A stretch of 60,065 nucleotides of DNA from a virus: positions 1 to 60,065 of IMG/VR virus record IMGVR_UViG_3300037507_003668. One strand, written 5' to 3'. Numbering within the stretch: the first letter of the stretch is position 1; the number at the start of each line of letters is the position of its first letter. Made by a program: the position numbers and the translations under genes. The notes below the pieces were generated by a model. It made no database searches and was not told the DNA's origin. It was given only the letters and a program-made list of their open reading frames with translations. Shown here in pieces: positions 8,549-16,247 of the stretch.

Positions 8549-8855
8549 GAACGTCTTTGCTGCGAATAAATCTGTCCGCTTCAAAGATATTGCATTTTAC
8601 AGGACTAGAGTCCTTACGAATAACGCCAATATTGAAATATTGTTCCATCATTTCGTAAAATGCTCTGCCAGTAGGTTCGTCGGCAGAATGACCAACACTT
8701 TCAGCATTGTTCATATATTGAGCACGAGTGTGCTTAAACTGACGCTGACACATTACTTCCAAATGCTTAATAACGCCAGGTATGCTTTCAAATAGCATTA
8801 CTGGATTTTTACCGTTTTGTTTGACGGTACTATCTACGATATAATATTTTGACAT
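8538..8855 (-). CDS. Hypothetical protein, 105 aa
   Basis: A small soluble protein preceded on the minus strand by AAAGG 5 nt before its ATG, one of the clearer Shine-Dalgarno sites in this region. It overlaps the start of the helicase gene, so the two are probably co-expressed. It has several Cys and His but no recognisable zinc motif. Confidence 0.68.
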   Translation of the reverse strand: MSKYYIVDSTVKQNGKNPVMLFESIPGVIKHLEVMCQRQFKHTRAQYMNNAESVGHSADEPTGRAFYEMMEQYFNIGVIRKDSSPVKCNIFEADRFIRSKDVHGN

Positions 8856-8877
8856 ATGACCTTTGTATAAGTTGTTT

Positions 8878-9033
8878 TTAGCCTAATCTCAAATCGCCTG
8901 TAATCTTGATAAGATGACTGGCATCATTCTTGAGCCAAATATCACCATTTGCGTCAACGTCTATTAGATTGAGATCAACAGCCTGCTGAACAGTGATAGG
9001 ATTGTTTTGATAATAGATTTGTCCGGTGTACAT
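8878..9033 (-). CDS. Small hypothetical protein, 51 aa
   Basis: The stretch between the 105-aa gene and the acetyltransferase holds a 52-codon frame from ATG (9033) to TAA (8878). It starts MYTGQIYYQNNP and contains a DVDANGDIWL segment. It has normal phage-like codon use, fills the gap neatly and is in the operon direction. Function unknown. Confidence 0.6.
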   Translation of the reverse strand: MYTGQIYYQNNPITVQQAVDLNLIDVDANGDIWLKNDASHLIKITGDLRLG

Positions 9034-9121
9034 AATGTGATATATATGGTTGTATATATAAGTATAAGCTTGAAACCATAATGAACGTTGATAATGTGTT
9101 TGTCAACATATATTTATATAC

Positions 9122-9523
9122 ATGGCTCTATTAAAGAAAATACTAGAACAGCAAGGTGCTGATATAGAAAATAAAGTGGCGGCGTTTGAACGCACGCTGC
9201 AATCGTTATATCCAGAGTTGGATAAAGTAGGTATGTATTATGATCGTAGTAATGGCAGTTTGTTTCTTAGCGACCTTTATGTAAAAGAAGAGCACAGAGG
9301 AACTGGAGTGGGCACAAAAGTAATGAATAGCATTATAAAGTTTGCTGATACTGAAAACTTGCCTATGGTGCTAATACCAGAGCCGGATGATGACAATATC
9401 TCACCAAAAAAGTTGATGGATTTTTATAAGAAGTTTGGATTTATAATAAACAAAGGCAAACGTATGGATTATACATTCAGTATGCCTTTCGCTACAACGA
9501 TGTATAGAATGCCAAGAAGTTGA
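9122..9523 (+). CDS. GNAT-family N-acetyltransferase
   Basis: A 133-residue protein with the GNAT acetyl-CoA motif: LFLSDLYVKEEHRGTGVGTKV (about residues 48-68), including the R-x-x-G-x-G loop at RGTGVG, and the later FYKKFGF segment typical of motif B. It should transfer an acetyl group from acetyl-CoA to an amine on a small molecule, a peptide or a tRNA-linked group. The substrate is not readable. It is an isolated plus-strand gene. TATTTATA lies 4 nt before the ATG. Confidence 0.82.
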   Translation: MALLKKILEQQGADIENKVAAFERTLQSLYPELDKVGMYYDRSNGSLFLSDLYVKEEHRGTGVGTKVMNSIIKFADTENLPMVLIPEPDDDNISPKKLMDFYKKFGFIINKGKRMDYTFSMPFATTMYRMPRS

Positions 9524-9524
9524 T

Positions 9525-10640
9525 TTACTTCTTTTTGGTTGTTAGTCTACCGTATTCCGCCAGTTTCTTGTCTATATACTTCTCGACGGTTTTGTCTGCT
9601 ACTTCAACAACTTCTCCACTCTTGTTGGTCTTGTATTTTGTGTTCCATTCTTGCAGGCTCTTTTTTACCTGACCATATGTTTCGCCAGAGTTTTCCTTGA
9701 GGTCTTGTATGGCGTTTACCATATTGTCATTACTTGTTTCAGCAATGTTATGTTTGTATAATACAAAACCAATAGCAGCAGCGGCTCCAACCAATCCAAC
9801 AGTCAATACCATCCAAGGCTGAATATACATTATTGCTACTGCTACAAATGCAAGCACAAATGATATAACTGCCAATCCACCCTTACCAACCGGAGAATAC
9901 ACCGCACCAGCCATTGCTATTGCTGCTCCTATGCCACACCATATCATTATTTCACGTTTGGTCTTTTCAAGTTTCTCAGCACTTTCGCGTCTTTCTTTTT
10001 CAGCAGTAATAGCAGCGGCGGATGAAGCAAGTGCTTCGCTGTTTGCTTGATTTACTTTTTCTTGTGCTACTGTTATTTGTTTGGCAGCAGTTTCTTTGAT
10101 TTCTTCTTTTTGTACTTGAAGTTGTTTTACTTCTTGCTTTGCTTCTTCTGTAGTTTTTACTAATACTCCCTTTTCCGCCAACAACTTTTTGTTTTCTTCC
10201 TGTAGACGCTTTATTTCATCCTTGTTATCTTTATCAAACGCATCAATATATTCTTGTAGTTTTTTTGGACCATTCAATATTTCGTCGATAGTTGGAGATT
10301 TACCAAGAGCCGCAAAACCAAGCCCAGTTTCGCGCTTTGAATACTCAAATGCACCAACCTTTGGAAAAAAAGCATATGCTTGATTTATGGAATATAACGA
10401 GTTTGCCGCACTCTGTATCTGCTTTTCTTGAGCGGTTATAACACTGTCTTTTGCGGCTGATATGCGTTCTTGAACTTCAATCAAATCCTTGTTGTATTTG
10501 TCTTTTAGTTCTTTTAATTGCGACTCTGCTTGTGCTTTTTTGACATACTTATCTTCCAAGTCTTTTTGTGTCATTGCCACATATGATTGGCAACCAGTAA
10601 GCATTACTAGCATCGTAAACAATAAAACCATTACTTTCAT
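9525..10640 (-). CDS. Lipoprotein with coiled coil and membrane segments
   Basis: A 371-residue protein. The N terminus has a lipoprotein signal with a lipobox LTGC (Cys17). A long charged coiled coil follows (about 18-75 and 140-225), then two or three hydrophobic segments (about 229-246, 252-270, 274-294) and a soluble C-terminal tail. A lipidated protein with later membrane spans is unusual. It may sit in the inner membrane of the infected cell, as in lysis or superinfection-exclusion proteins, but this is inference. Confidence 0.7.
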   Translation of the reverse strand: MKVMVLLFTMLVMLTGCQSYVAMTQKDLEDKYVKKAQAESQLKELKDKYNKDLIEVQERISAAKDSVITAQEKQIQSAANSLYSINQAYAFFPKVGAFEYSKRETGLGFAALGKSPTIDEILNGPKKLQEYIDAFDKDNKDEIKRLQEENKKLLAEKGVLVKTTEEAKQEVKQLQVQKEEIKETAAKQITVAQEKVNQANSEALASSAAAITAEKERRESAEKLEKTKREIMIWCGIGAAIAMAGAVYSPVGKGGLAVISFVLAFVAVAIMYIQPWMVLTVGLVGAAAAIGFVLYKHNIAETSNDNMVNAIQDLKENSGETYGQVKKSLQEWNTKYKTNKSGEVVEVADKTVEKYIDKKLAEYGRLTTKKK

Positions 10641-10641
10641 A

Positions 10642-11349
10642 TTATTGCAGTGTTAGGTCGCCTTGAAACTTTACACCCAAAACTTTTTCTACGAGTTTTA
10701 GTGCGGCATTTTGATTTCCAGCATTCACGAGATTGTCAAACTGCTGTTTTTCAGCGTCAGTTGCTTTCTCAAAAAACTTGAACACTTCCATTATACCGGC
10801 ATTATTGGCATAAATCGCTTCGGTTACTTTCGCATTTCGTATATTTGGAAATATTTTCGGAAGCATTCTTTCAAGTTCTGCGAAAGTATTATAATGATAC
10901 CAAACTTCAGCTTCTTCTTCTCTCCATCCACCTTCGTGATATGTTATAAACAATACTATTTTTTTATCTTTCGGATCAATGTATACCTCCGCCGTATGGC
11001 TATCTTCCCCACTACGATTGGTGCCTTTGTAATATTGTTCCCATCCTCCTCTAGATGGTCCCCAGCCAACATGGCTTCCCCACTCAAACCCAAACTTTCT
11101 CATAGCTTCTTGTTGTTCTTTAGTCCAATCATTGTCTGGATTCGAATCGGTTGATACTTTCTTTTTCGCTTCTTTCATCGCGGGCGTTTCCTTCTTATTA
11201 TGCTTGTCAGTATCAAATGCATTTATTGTCCAGCGACCAGACATATCGCTAGTAATTCCAGCGTGAGGTTCTTTTATCTTTGAACCTCCTTCGTTTATTG
11301 CTTCCTGTATCAGAAAGCAATAATGGTCGATTGGATCATAGTTTACCAT
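10642..11349 (-). CDS. Hypothetical protein, 235 aa
   Basis: A soluble protein with a hydrophilic N-terminal third, a Trp- and Gly-rich centre (GSHVGWGPSRGGWEQY around residue 95) and a helical C terminus. The ATG at 11349 overlaps the stop of the upstream DUF5661-like gene by seven bases. No family recognised. Confidence 0.68.
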   Translation of the reverse strand: MVNYDPIDHYCFLIQEAINEGGSKIKEPHAGITSDMSGRWTINAFDTDKHNKKETPAMKEAKKKVSTDSNPDNDWTKEQQEAMRKFGFEWGSHVGWGPSRGGWEQYYKGTNRSGEDSHTAEVYIDPKDKKIVLFITYHEGGWREEEAEVWYHYNTFAELERMLPKIFPNIRNAKVTEAIYANNAGIMEVFKFFEKATDAEKQQFDNLVNAGNQNAALKLVEKVLGVKFQGDLTLQ

Positions 11350-12365
11350 TTTTCACTTATAGCCGCCTGTATCTGGCTGGCAAAATGATTGAGTGGATCT
11401 GCTGTATGAGTGACTGGAGGAGTTTTGGTCACAGCAACAGTGTTTTTATTGTTGATTACCTTGGTTTCTGGGGCAGTCAGGTTGGTTGGCTTCAGATTGG
11501 TAGCAGCACCTTTGCCAAGACCAGAAGTTTTTAAAGTAGTTTGCGCTGGTTCTTGGGCTGGAGCAGCTAGCGTGATGCTAACTACACTTGGTTCTCCCAA
11601 ATCATCCATATCGCCCATATCACCACATTCTTCAAGACCAGCAGCCTTGAGTTTGCTATAGTACTTTGGATCTTCTGCCAAATGATCCATAGCAATCTTC
11701 TTTGCTAGTGCTTCATCTTGAGTATGTTCTTTTTCAACTGCCATACCCATTTCCAGTTCTTTAGGGTCAACGTTTTCCATAATTTTTCCTTGTTTGTCTG
11801 ATTTAAAATACATATCCAAGTCGCTATAATACTTGGGATTGGTTTGTAGATTTTTGATTACGATTGGGCGAGCAACATCCTTACTTGGATATTCCATATG
11901 TTTCATTTCCCAACGCAGCCCCGCCATAATTTCATCTGAATCAAATCTGTCATCTTTCAGGTCATCTTGAGTGATTGTATCATATAATGAACTACCAATC
12001 ACAGTATTGCCCTGCATGTATGTGTATCTACGGCTTGCTGGATAATCTTTTAGGCGGCGTGATGTTTGATTGCTTGAGAACGTGCCTGCCCAGTTTGTTG
12101 GTGCTACAGCACCTCCGGCCATTGCTCCGCCGCCATATCCAGCAGATTGACCAACGTAATATTCTATCAATGATATATCCGGTTCGGTCGGTTTCAAGTC
12201 TTGTATTCGTACCATCAAGCCGTCGTTTGTATCATCAAGTTTCACCAAGCAGTTTTCACCATTTATCTGTACTACCTTACCTGTTCTTTGGTGCCAATCC
12301 AAATCATCCGGCGTATTGATTTCAACGTAGTCGCCAACTTTTATTGTGTTTTCAGTATCATCCAT
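11343..12365 (-). CDS. DUF5661-like repeat protein with KOW-like N terminus
   Basis: About 340 residues from the ATG at 12365, which overlaps the upstream stop by eight bases. The N-terminal 60 residues look like a small beta barrel (VGDYVEINTPDD...GKVVQING). Two later segments are related to each other: VIKNLQTNPKYYSDL and AMDHLAEDPKYYSKL, the second preceded by GMAVEKEHT. That pattern matches my memory of DUF5661, a domain common in phage genomes. The C-terminal about 90 residues are low-complexity. Function unknown, possibly virion-associated. Confidence 0.65.
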   Translation of the reverse strand: MDDTENTIKVGDYVEINTPDDLDWHQRTGKVVQINGENCLVKLDDTNDGLMVRIQDLKPTEPDISLIEYYVGQSAGYGGGAMAGGAVAPTNWAGTFSSNQTSRRLKDYPASRRYTYMQGNTVIGSSLYDTITQDDLKDDRFDSDEIMAGLRWEMKHMEYPSKDVARPIVIKNLQTNPKYYSDLDMYFKSDKQGKIMENVDPKELEMGMAVEKEHTQDEALAKKIAMDHLAEDPKYYSKLKAAGLEECGDMGDMDDLGEPSVVSITLAAPAQEPAQTTLKTSGLGKGAATNLKPTNLTAPETKVINNKNTVAVTKTPPVTHTADPLNHFASQIQAAISEKW

Positions 12366-12651
12366 AAAGCATTCCTTTTTTGATTGTTGGCTCATTACGC
12401 ACTCCCATTTTTCCTTTTAGCATATTGAGTGCTGCTCTTGGATTCATCTTGCCAAAATTCACGCCAAGAATACCGTGTTCATTACAAAATTTTTCCAGTT
12501 CCTTTACATCTTCAGAATTATATTCCATAGTGGCTGGTTCAGATGAACGATTCTTCAGCATATTTGTAATATCTGATAAAGATACTTCGTCCTTTGCTTT
12601 ACCAGATGGTCTAAGCATAGATGTATTTAGCATTGGCCAAGATTCGTTCAT
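12358..12651 (-). CDS. Hypothetical protein, 97 aa
   Basis: I start at the ATG at 12651, which avoids overlap with the protease gene upstream. The frame is open to 12711. A TATTTATA motif lies 13 nt before this ATG. The product is small, soluble and probably helical. No motif recognised. Confidence 0.6.
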   Translation of the reverse strand: MNESWPMLNTSMLRPSGKAKDEVSLSDITNMLKNRSSEPATMEYNSEDVKELEKFCNEHGILGVNFGKMNPRAALNMLKGKMGVRNEPTIKKGMLYG

Positions 12652-12694
12652 ATATATGGTCTTATATAAATATAATCCAACAGCACTAATACGA

Positions 12695-13120
12695 TTATTT
12701 ATAACTGCCAAGACCCAACTTCTTCTTTTCGTCGTCTGTTAGTATATTTTTGATGAAATGTTTGGTGTATCTGCCAGAAAGTATGTTTGCCTCATCTTCT
12801 ATCTCGCCGCCGATCTCTTGTTGTGGACCAGATATTCTGCCATCAACATCCTGCTTCATATGAGCCAGTTCATGTGCAATTGTTCTACAATAATCTACAA
12901 GATGTCGCCCGCCCGCTATACTACTTACTGTTTTATCTTTTGGACTATATGCCCCAGTAGTAATAGGTTCATTTGGATTAGGTCCAAGCAATCTGATAGT
13001 AATAGGTGTATCATCCAATCCAAGTTGCTCAACGGCATATTTTACATACTTGGCAATAAGACGTTGACTATCTTCGTCTATTTTAGGGCATCCTTTGACT
13101 ATTACTAATTTGGCGTTCAT
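12695..13120 (-). CDS. Zinc metalloprotease-like protein (HELAH)
   Basis: A 141-residue protein with the zincin motif AHELAHMKQ (HExxH), in which the two His bind zinc and Glu is catalytic, followed by GGEIEDEAN, where the second Glu could be the third metal ligand. It is the size of the minimal metalloprotease domains found in phages and toxin-antitoxin neighbours. No signal peptide is present, so it would act in the cytoplasm. The substrate is unknown. Confidence 0.8.
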   Translation of the reverse strand: MNAKLVIVKGCPKIDEDSQRLIAKYVKYAVEQLGLDDTPITIRLLGPNPNEPITTGAYSPKDKTVSSIAGGRHLVDYCRTIAHELAHMKQDVDGRISGPQQEIGGEIEDEANILSGRYTKHFIKNILTDDEKKKLGLGSYK

Positions 13121-13165
13121 ATATACAATATAAGTATAATAAAGATAAATAAAGATTATTACATA

Positions 13166-13199
13166 TTGACATTTTTTTAGGTGCCCCTAAAATAGGTGA
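13166..13199 (+). promoter_or_regulatory. Promoter with operator-like repeats before GMP reductase
   Basis: TTGACA (13166-13171), 16 nt, then TAAAAT (13188-13193). The spacer ends TTTAGGTGCCCC and is followed by a second near copy, AGGTGACCTAAAAT, so AGGTG-CCTAAAAT occurs twice in tandem. An AGGTGA (13194-13199) could be a distant ribosome site, 13 nt from the ATG. The spacer shares TTTAGGTRCCCC with the promoter at 1371. Confidence 0.65.
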
Positions 13200-13212
13200 C
13201 CTAAAATAAATT

Positions 13213-14292
13213 ATGCAAAAAACACAATATCTATCATATCAGGACGTTTTTCTAAAGCCGCACTACTCAAAGTATCATTCTCGTTCAGACGCAGATGTTT
13301 CTGTAGAATTTGGACCAAAGAAGTTCAAGTTGCCTGTTACTCCCGCTAATATGAAATGCACCATTGATGCCAAGACGGCAAAATGGATGAGTGAAAATGA
13401 CTATTTTTATGTAATGCATCGCTTCAATATCAACCATCACGACACTCCTAATACTGATAATATCAACTTCATTGAAAAAGCCAACGAAGAGAACTGGAAG
13501 AATATCAGCATCAGTCTTGGCGTAAAGCAAGAAGATATGGATCTGGTTGAGCATTGTATCAAAAAGAATCTTCGTGTTGATTATATCACTATTGATATTG
13601 CTCACGCACACAGCGTGCGAATGAAGGAAATGCTTGCTTATATTATGCGAATGTATCGCAGTAGTATTTGCTCGGTTGAAAAGCCTTTTATTATTGCGGG
13701 AAATGTGGCAACGCCAGCAGCGGTCGTTGATCTTGAAAATTGGGGAGCAGACAGCGTGAAGGTTGGCATTGCTCAAGGCGATGCCTGCACTACATATGGT
13801 CAGACTGGATTTGGTATGCCAATGTTCACTTGCATGCTAGAATGTTCTGCTGCTGCCAGAAAGCCGTTGGTCGCTGATGGTGGAATTAGAATGAATGGAG
13901 ATATTGCCAAGGCGATTCGTTCTGGCGGTCAGATGGTTATGGTCGGTAGTGTGTTTGCTGCTTGCGTTGATTCGCCAGCCGAAACTATCCAAAAGGTTGT
14001 AAGAATGAACGAACTCAAAGAAACAATGAAGGTCAGTCCAAAAGGAGTTCTTGAACAAAGTCTAGATGAAATGCTTGCCAAGAAAAAGTATAAGCAGTAT
14101 TACGGCTCTGCTTCTGCCATTAACAAGGGATCAAATACTCACGTCGAGGGAAGATTGGTTACGCTCGAATGTAATGGAGTTACATACGAACAGAAACTCA
14201 AGGAAATGACCGAAAGCCTACAAAGCAGTATGTCATATGCCGGTGGAGACATTCGCCTCGCTGATTGGGGAGTTATCTACCACAAACACTAA
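13213..14292 (+). CDS. guaC: GMP reductase / IMP dehydrogenase family
   Basis: A 359-residue TIM-barrel enzyme without CBS domains. Signature segments: TPANMKCT (43-50), TIDIAHAHS (126-134), IAGNVATP (161-168), the catalytic-loop region GIAQGDACTTYGQTGFG (185-201) with Cys192 as the likely nucleophile, and VADGGIR. GMP reductase turns GMP into IMP using NADPH, and IMPDH does the NAD-linked forward step. Size and lack of CBS domains favour GMP reductase. The loop usually reads GPGSVCTTR, so the AQGDAC form is unusual and may shift the substrate. It is followed by a strong terminator. Confidence 0.85.
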   Translation: MQKTQYLSYQDVFLKPHYSKYHSRSDADVSVEFGPKKFKLPVTPANMKCTIDAKTAKWMSENDYFYVMHRFNINHHDTPNTDNINFIEKANEENWKNISISLGVKQEDMDLVEHCIKKNLRVDYITIDIAHAHSVRMKEMLAYIMRMYRSSICSVEKPFIIAGNVATPAAVVDLENWGADSVKVGIAQGDACTTYGQTGFGMPMFTCMLECSAAARKPLVADGGIRMNGDIAKAIRSGGQMVMVGSVFAACVDSPAETIQKVVRMNELKETMKVSPKGVLEQSLDEMLAKKKYKQYYGSASAINKGSNTHVEGRLVTLECNGVTYEQKLKEMTESLQSSMSYAGGDIRLADWGVIYHKH

Positions 14293-14462
14293 AGCAACTT
14301 ACGGAGAAAATCCAAGTGATTTACTCCCTCATACTTGCTCAAATAATAACAAAACGCCGCTACAACAGCGGCGTTTTCTTTTTTCAATAGTTCCGATAGT
14401 TCCAGATACTTGGCATCACGGAACAATTCAAGATAATCTACACACTTATCATCAACGCTCAT
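14289..14462 (-). CDS. Small hypothetical protein, 57 aa, antisense to the guaC terminator
   Basis: A 58-codon frame starts at ATG 14462, overlapping the stop of the charged 53-aa gene (ATGAGCGTTGA), and ends at TAG 14289, overlapping the guaC stop. It predicts two amphipathic helices (YLELFRDAKYLELSELL and an AAVVAAFCYYL segment). The terminator hairpin of guaC encodes part of the second helix. The tight overlaps suggest a real gene, but it could be fortuitous. Confidence 0.45.
   Translation of the reverse strand: MSVDDKCVDYLELFRDAKYLELSELLKKENAAVVAAFCYYLSKYEGVNHLDFLRKLL
14351..14384 (+). terminator. Rho-independent terminator after guaC
   Basis: An 11-bp perfect stem (14351-14361 with 14367-14377), a 5-nt loop ACAAC, and a T-rich tail TTTTCTTTTTT on the plus strand. 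It is placed to end guaC transcription. On the opposite strand it lies within a short open frame. Confidence 0.9.
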
Positions 14463-14613
14463 CTTCTTCTATATGAGTGTCTTTTTGTTTAGGCTTATTC
14501 TTTCCTTTTTTCTTGGGACGAAATTTTTCAAACTTTTCAGTTTCAATTTCGTCGAGTTCTTCTACGTCAATGTTTGAATAATCTTCTTTGTATCTATAAT
14601 TATTTTTGCTCAT
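14452..14613 (-). CDS. Small highly charged hypothetical protein, 53 aa
   Basis: A 54-codon frame from ATG 14613 to TGA 14452. The N-terminal half is acidic (NIDVEELDEIETEKFEKF) and the C-terminal half basic (RPKKKGKNKPKQK). No motif recognised. It is in the operon direction and fills an otherwise empty stretch upstream of the guaC terminator. Confidence 0.55.
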   Translation of the reverse strand: MSKNNYRYKEDYSNIDVEELDEIETEKFEKFRPKKKGKNKPKQKDTHIEEDER

Positions 14614-14677
14614 GTTATTCTGCAATAAACTTTACAAATATAAATATAAGGCAAAAAATAAAACAATTAACTATAAA

Positions 14678-15331
14678 TTATAGTTTTACAATTAGAGTTT
14701 TGGAATAAGGATGAACTGTACCAGAATCATCCACAACACAAAGTCCTTTCATTCCACTTTCTTCATACTCATATATTTCACCATGAAAATTTCCCATATA
14801 AACTTCAACTTTTTCCATGTTGAGTTCTCCGGTTTTATTTTCCGCAAAAAACTTTTTAACGGTTGTTGCTTTTTTTAGAGTGAATTTTTGAAATGTTGGT
14901 TTGGATGGTTTATCTGTTGAACCAAATCCGCCGTCACCCCGTTGAGTATTATCAAGCCCAGTCGTTTCAACAAAATCAACAGGATTATAAAACTCAAATA
15001 TAATCTGGGCAATCTTGTCTCCAATAACGACGTTGACATCTTCTTGACCAAGATTGATAAGAATAACTCCAATTTCTCCGCGATAATCTTCATCAATAAC
15101 ACCGGCCATAACATCTATTCCCTTTTTGTATGCGAGACCGCTTCTTGGTGCAATTCTACCATACATTCCAGACCAAATAGACATCGATAGTCCCGTCTTG
15201 AACAGTTTTCTCTCGTTGGGCTTTAAAGTATGAGATTCTGTGGTATACAGGTCATATCCCGCCGCTCCAGTACTTCCCCGTGTGGGAATTATTGCTTTGC
15301 TTTCTAGTTTTGTAATAGATACTTTTTTCAT
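14678..15331 (-). CDS. dut: dUTPase with C-terminal extension
   Basis: A 217-residue protein with the five dUTPase motifs: AAGYDLYT (23-30), APRSGLA (61-67), GVIDEDYRGEIG (77-88), GDKIAQ (104-109) and RGDGGFGSTD (131-140). The trimeric enzyme splits dUTP to dUMP and pyrophosphate, keeping uracil out of DNA and feeding dTMP synthesis. The usual length is about 140-150 residues. Here about 75 extra residues follow motif V, with a beta-rich segment (VEVYMGNFHGEIYEYEESG). The role of the extension is unknown. Confidence 0.95.
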   Translation of the reverse strand: MKKVSITKLESKAIIPTRGSTGAAGYDLYTTESHTLKPNERKLFKTGLSMSIWSGMYGRIAPRSGLAYKKGIDVMAGVIDEDYRGEIGVILINLGQEDVNVVIGDKIAQIIFEFYNPVDFVETTGLDNTQRGDGGFGSTDKPSKPTFQKFTLKKATTVKKFFAENKTGELNMEKVEVYMGNFHGEIYEYEESGMKGLCVVDDSGTVHPYSKTLIVKL

Positions 15332-15337
15332 AAAATT

Positions 15338-15646
15338 TTAATATACACTAACTACCAAATCTGTATGTGTCAATCCATAATCACCTTTCCAGCCTTCCTC
15401 ACTAACTCCAAATATTATATGTTCTTCGGTACCTTCTACTCTGTATATCACCATATTTGGATGTTCTTCTGATGTTACTTTCTTGTATTTCACAAACTTA
15501 GCTATTTCTGGGTCCAATAAAAAATCATCAAACAACTTAGTAATCTGGTCTAATGGAGTTTTTCTTACAATAATAACTCCGCGACCATTTCCACCAAGGT
15601 TTCGAACATATTCGACTGCAAATATAAAAAGATTTCTAGGGTTCAT
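15338..15646 (-). CDS. Hypothetical protein, 102 aa
   Basis: A small alpha/beta protein starting at ATG 15646, which overlaps the sulfotransferase stop by 11 bases. A start five codons earlier is also possible. The strand GRGVIIVRK and the C-terminal TDLVVSVY look like edges of a small sheet. No family recognised. Confidence 0.62.
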   Translation of the reverse strand: MNPRNLFIFAVEYVRNLGGNGRGVIIVRKTPLDQITKLFDDFLLDPEIAKFVKYKKVTSEEHPNMVIYRVEGTEEHIIFGVSEEGWKGDYGLTHTDLVVSVY

Positions 15647-16247
15647 AATTAAATTTATCAAACATATACTTTTCAGTTTTATATATTATTTCTTTTGATT
15701 TATCTGATATTGTGCGATTATATTCTTGCATGTTTTTACTTTTTAACAATTTTGGATCGGTGTTAATAATGCATAATAAATGCTGAAATCTTTTTTCTGC
15801 AAATTCTTCCTCTGCGAGTGTCAAAGCTTTATGCAAATCTCCGAAAAGATTTTCTGTTTTGCCAATAAAATTCATCTTTATATTTGAATTGTATAACGGG
15901 TCATCTCCAGTATATCTGGATACGAGTTTAGAATAATGCCCCATCCAAAAAGGACCATATTCTTGGACCCAAGTATCGAAATCCGGGCATGTTCTTTCCA
16001 TCAAACTCAATCTGTCTTGTTTGCTCCATTGCCAGAAAGATGGCCACCAAGTATACGGATGACGAACAAAGCAAAAATTGTATGTATTTTCGCTTTCAAT
16101 CATTTGATGAAGAAATAAATGACCATTTTGTGGAGAGTTGTACCTTTTTTTAGCCAATTTCAATCTAAACAAAAGATTTTGCACAACAGTGCCTCCACAC
16201 TTGGGTATATGAATAAAACTTGATTTATTTAACAAAAGATTGCTCAT
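15636..16247 (-). CDS. Sulfotransferase-like protein
   Basis: A 203-residue protein with the PAPS-binding loop HIPKCGGT (13-20), which holds the 5'-phosphosulfate, and the 3'-phosphate-binding segment VRHPYTWWPS (61-70) with Arg62 and Ser70. This is the pattern of carbohydrate sulfotransferases. It should move sulfate from PAPS to a sugar hydroxyl. It is the last gene of the glycan cassette and overlaps the upstream glycosyltransferase by four bases. An APS kinase-like gene at 51780 could make its donor. Confidence 0.85.
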   Translation of the reverse strand: MSNLLLNKSSFIHIPKCGGTVVQNLLFRLKLAKKRYNSPQNGHLFLHQMIESENTYNFCFVRHPYTWWPSFWQWSKQDRLSLMERTCPDFDTWVQEYGPFWMGHYSKLVSRYTGDDPLYNSNIKMNFIGKTENLFGDLHKALTLAEEEFAEKRFQHLLCIINTDPKLLKSKNMQEYNRTISDKSKEIIYKTEKYMFDKFNYEP

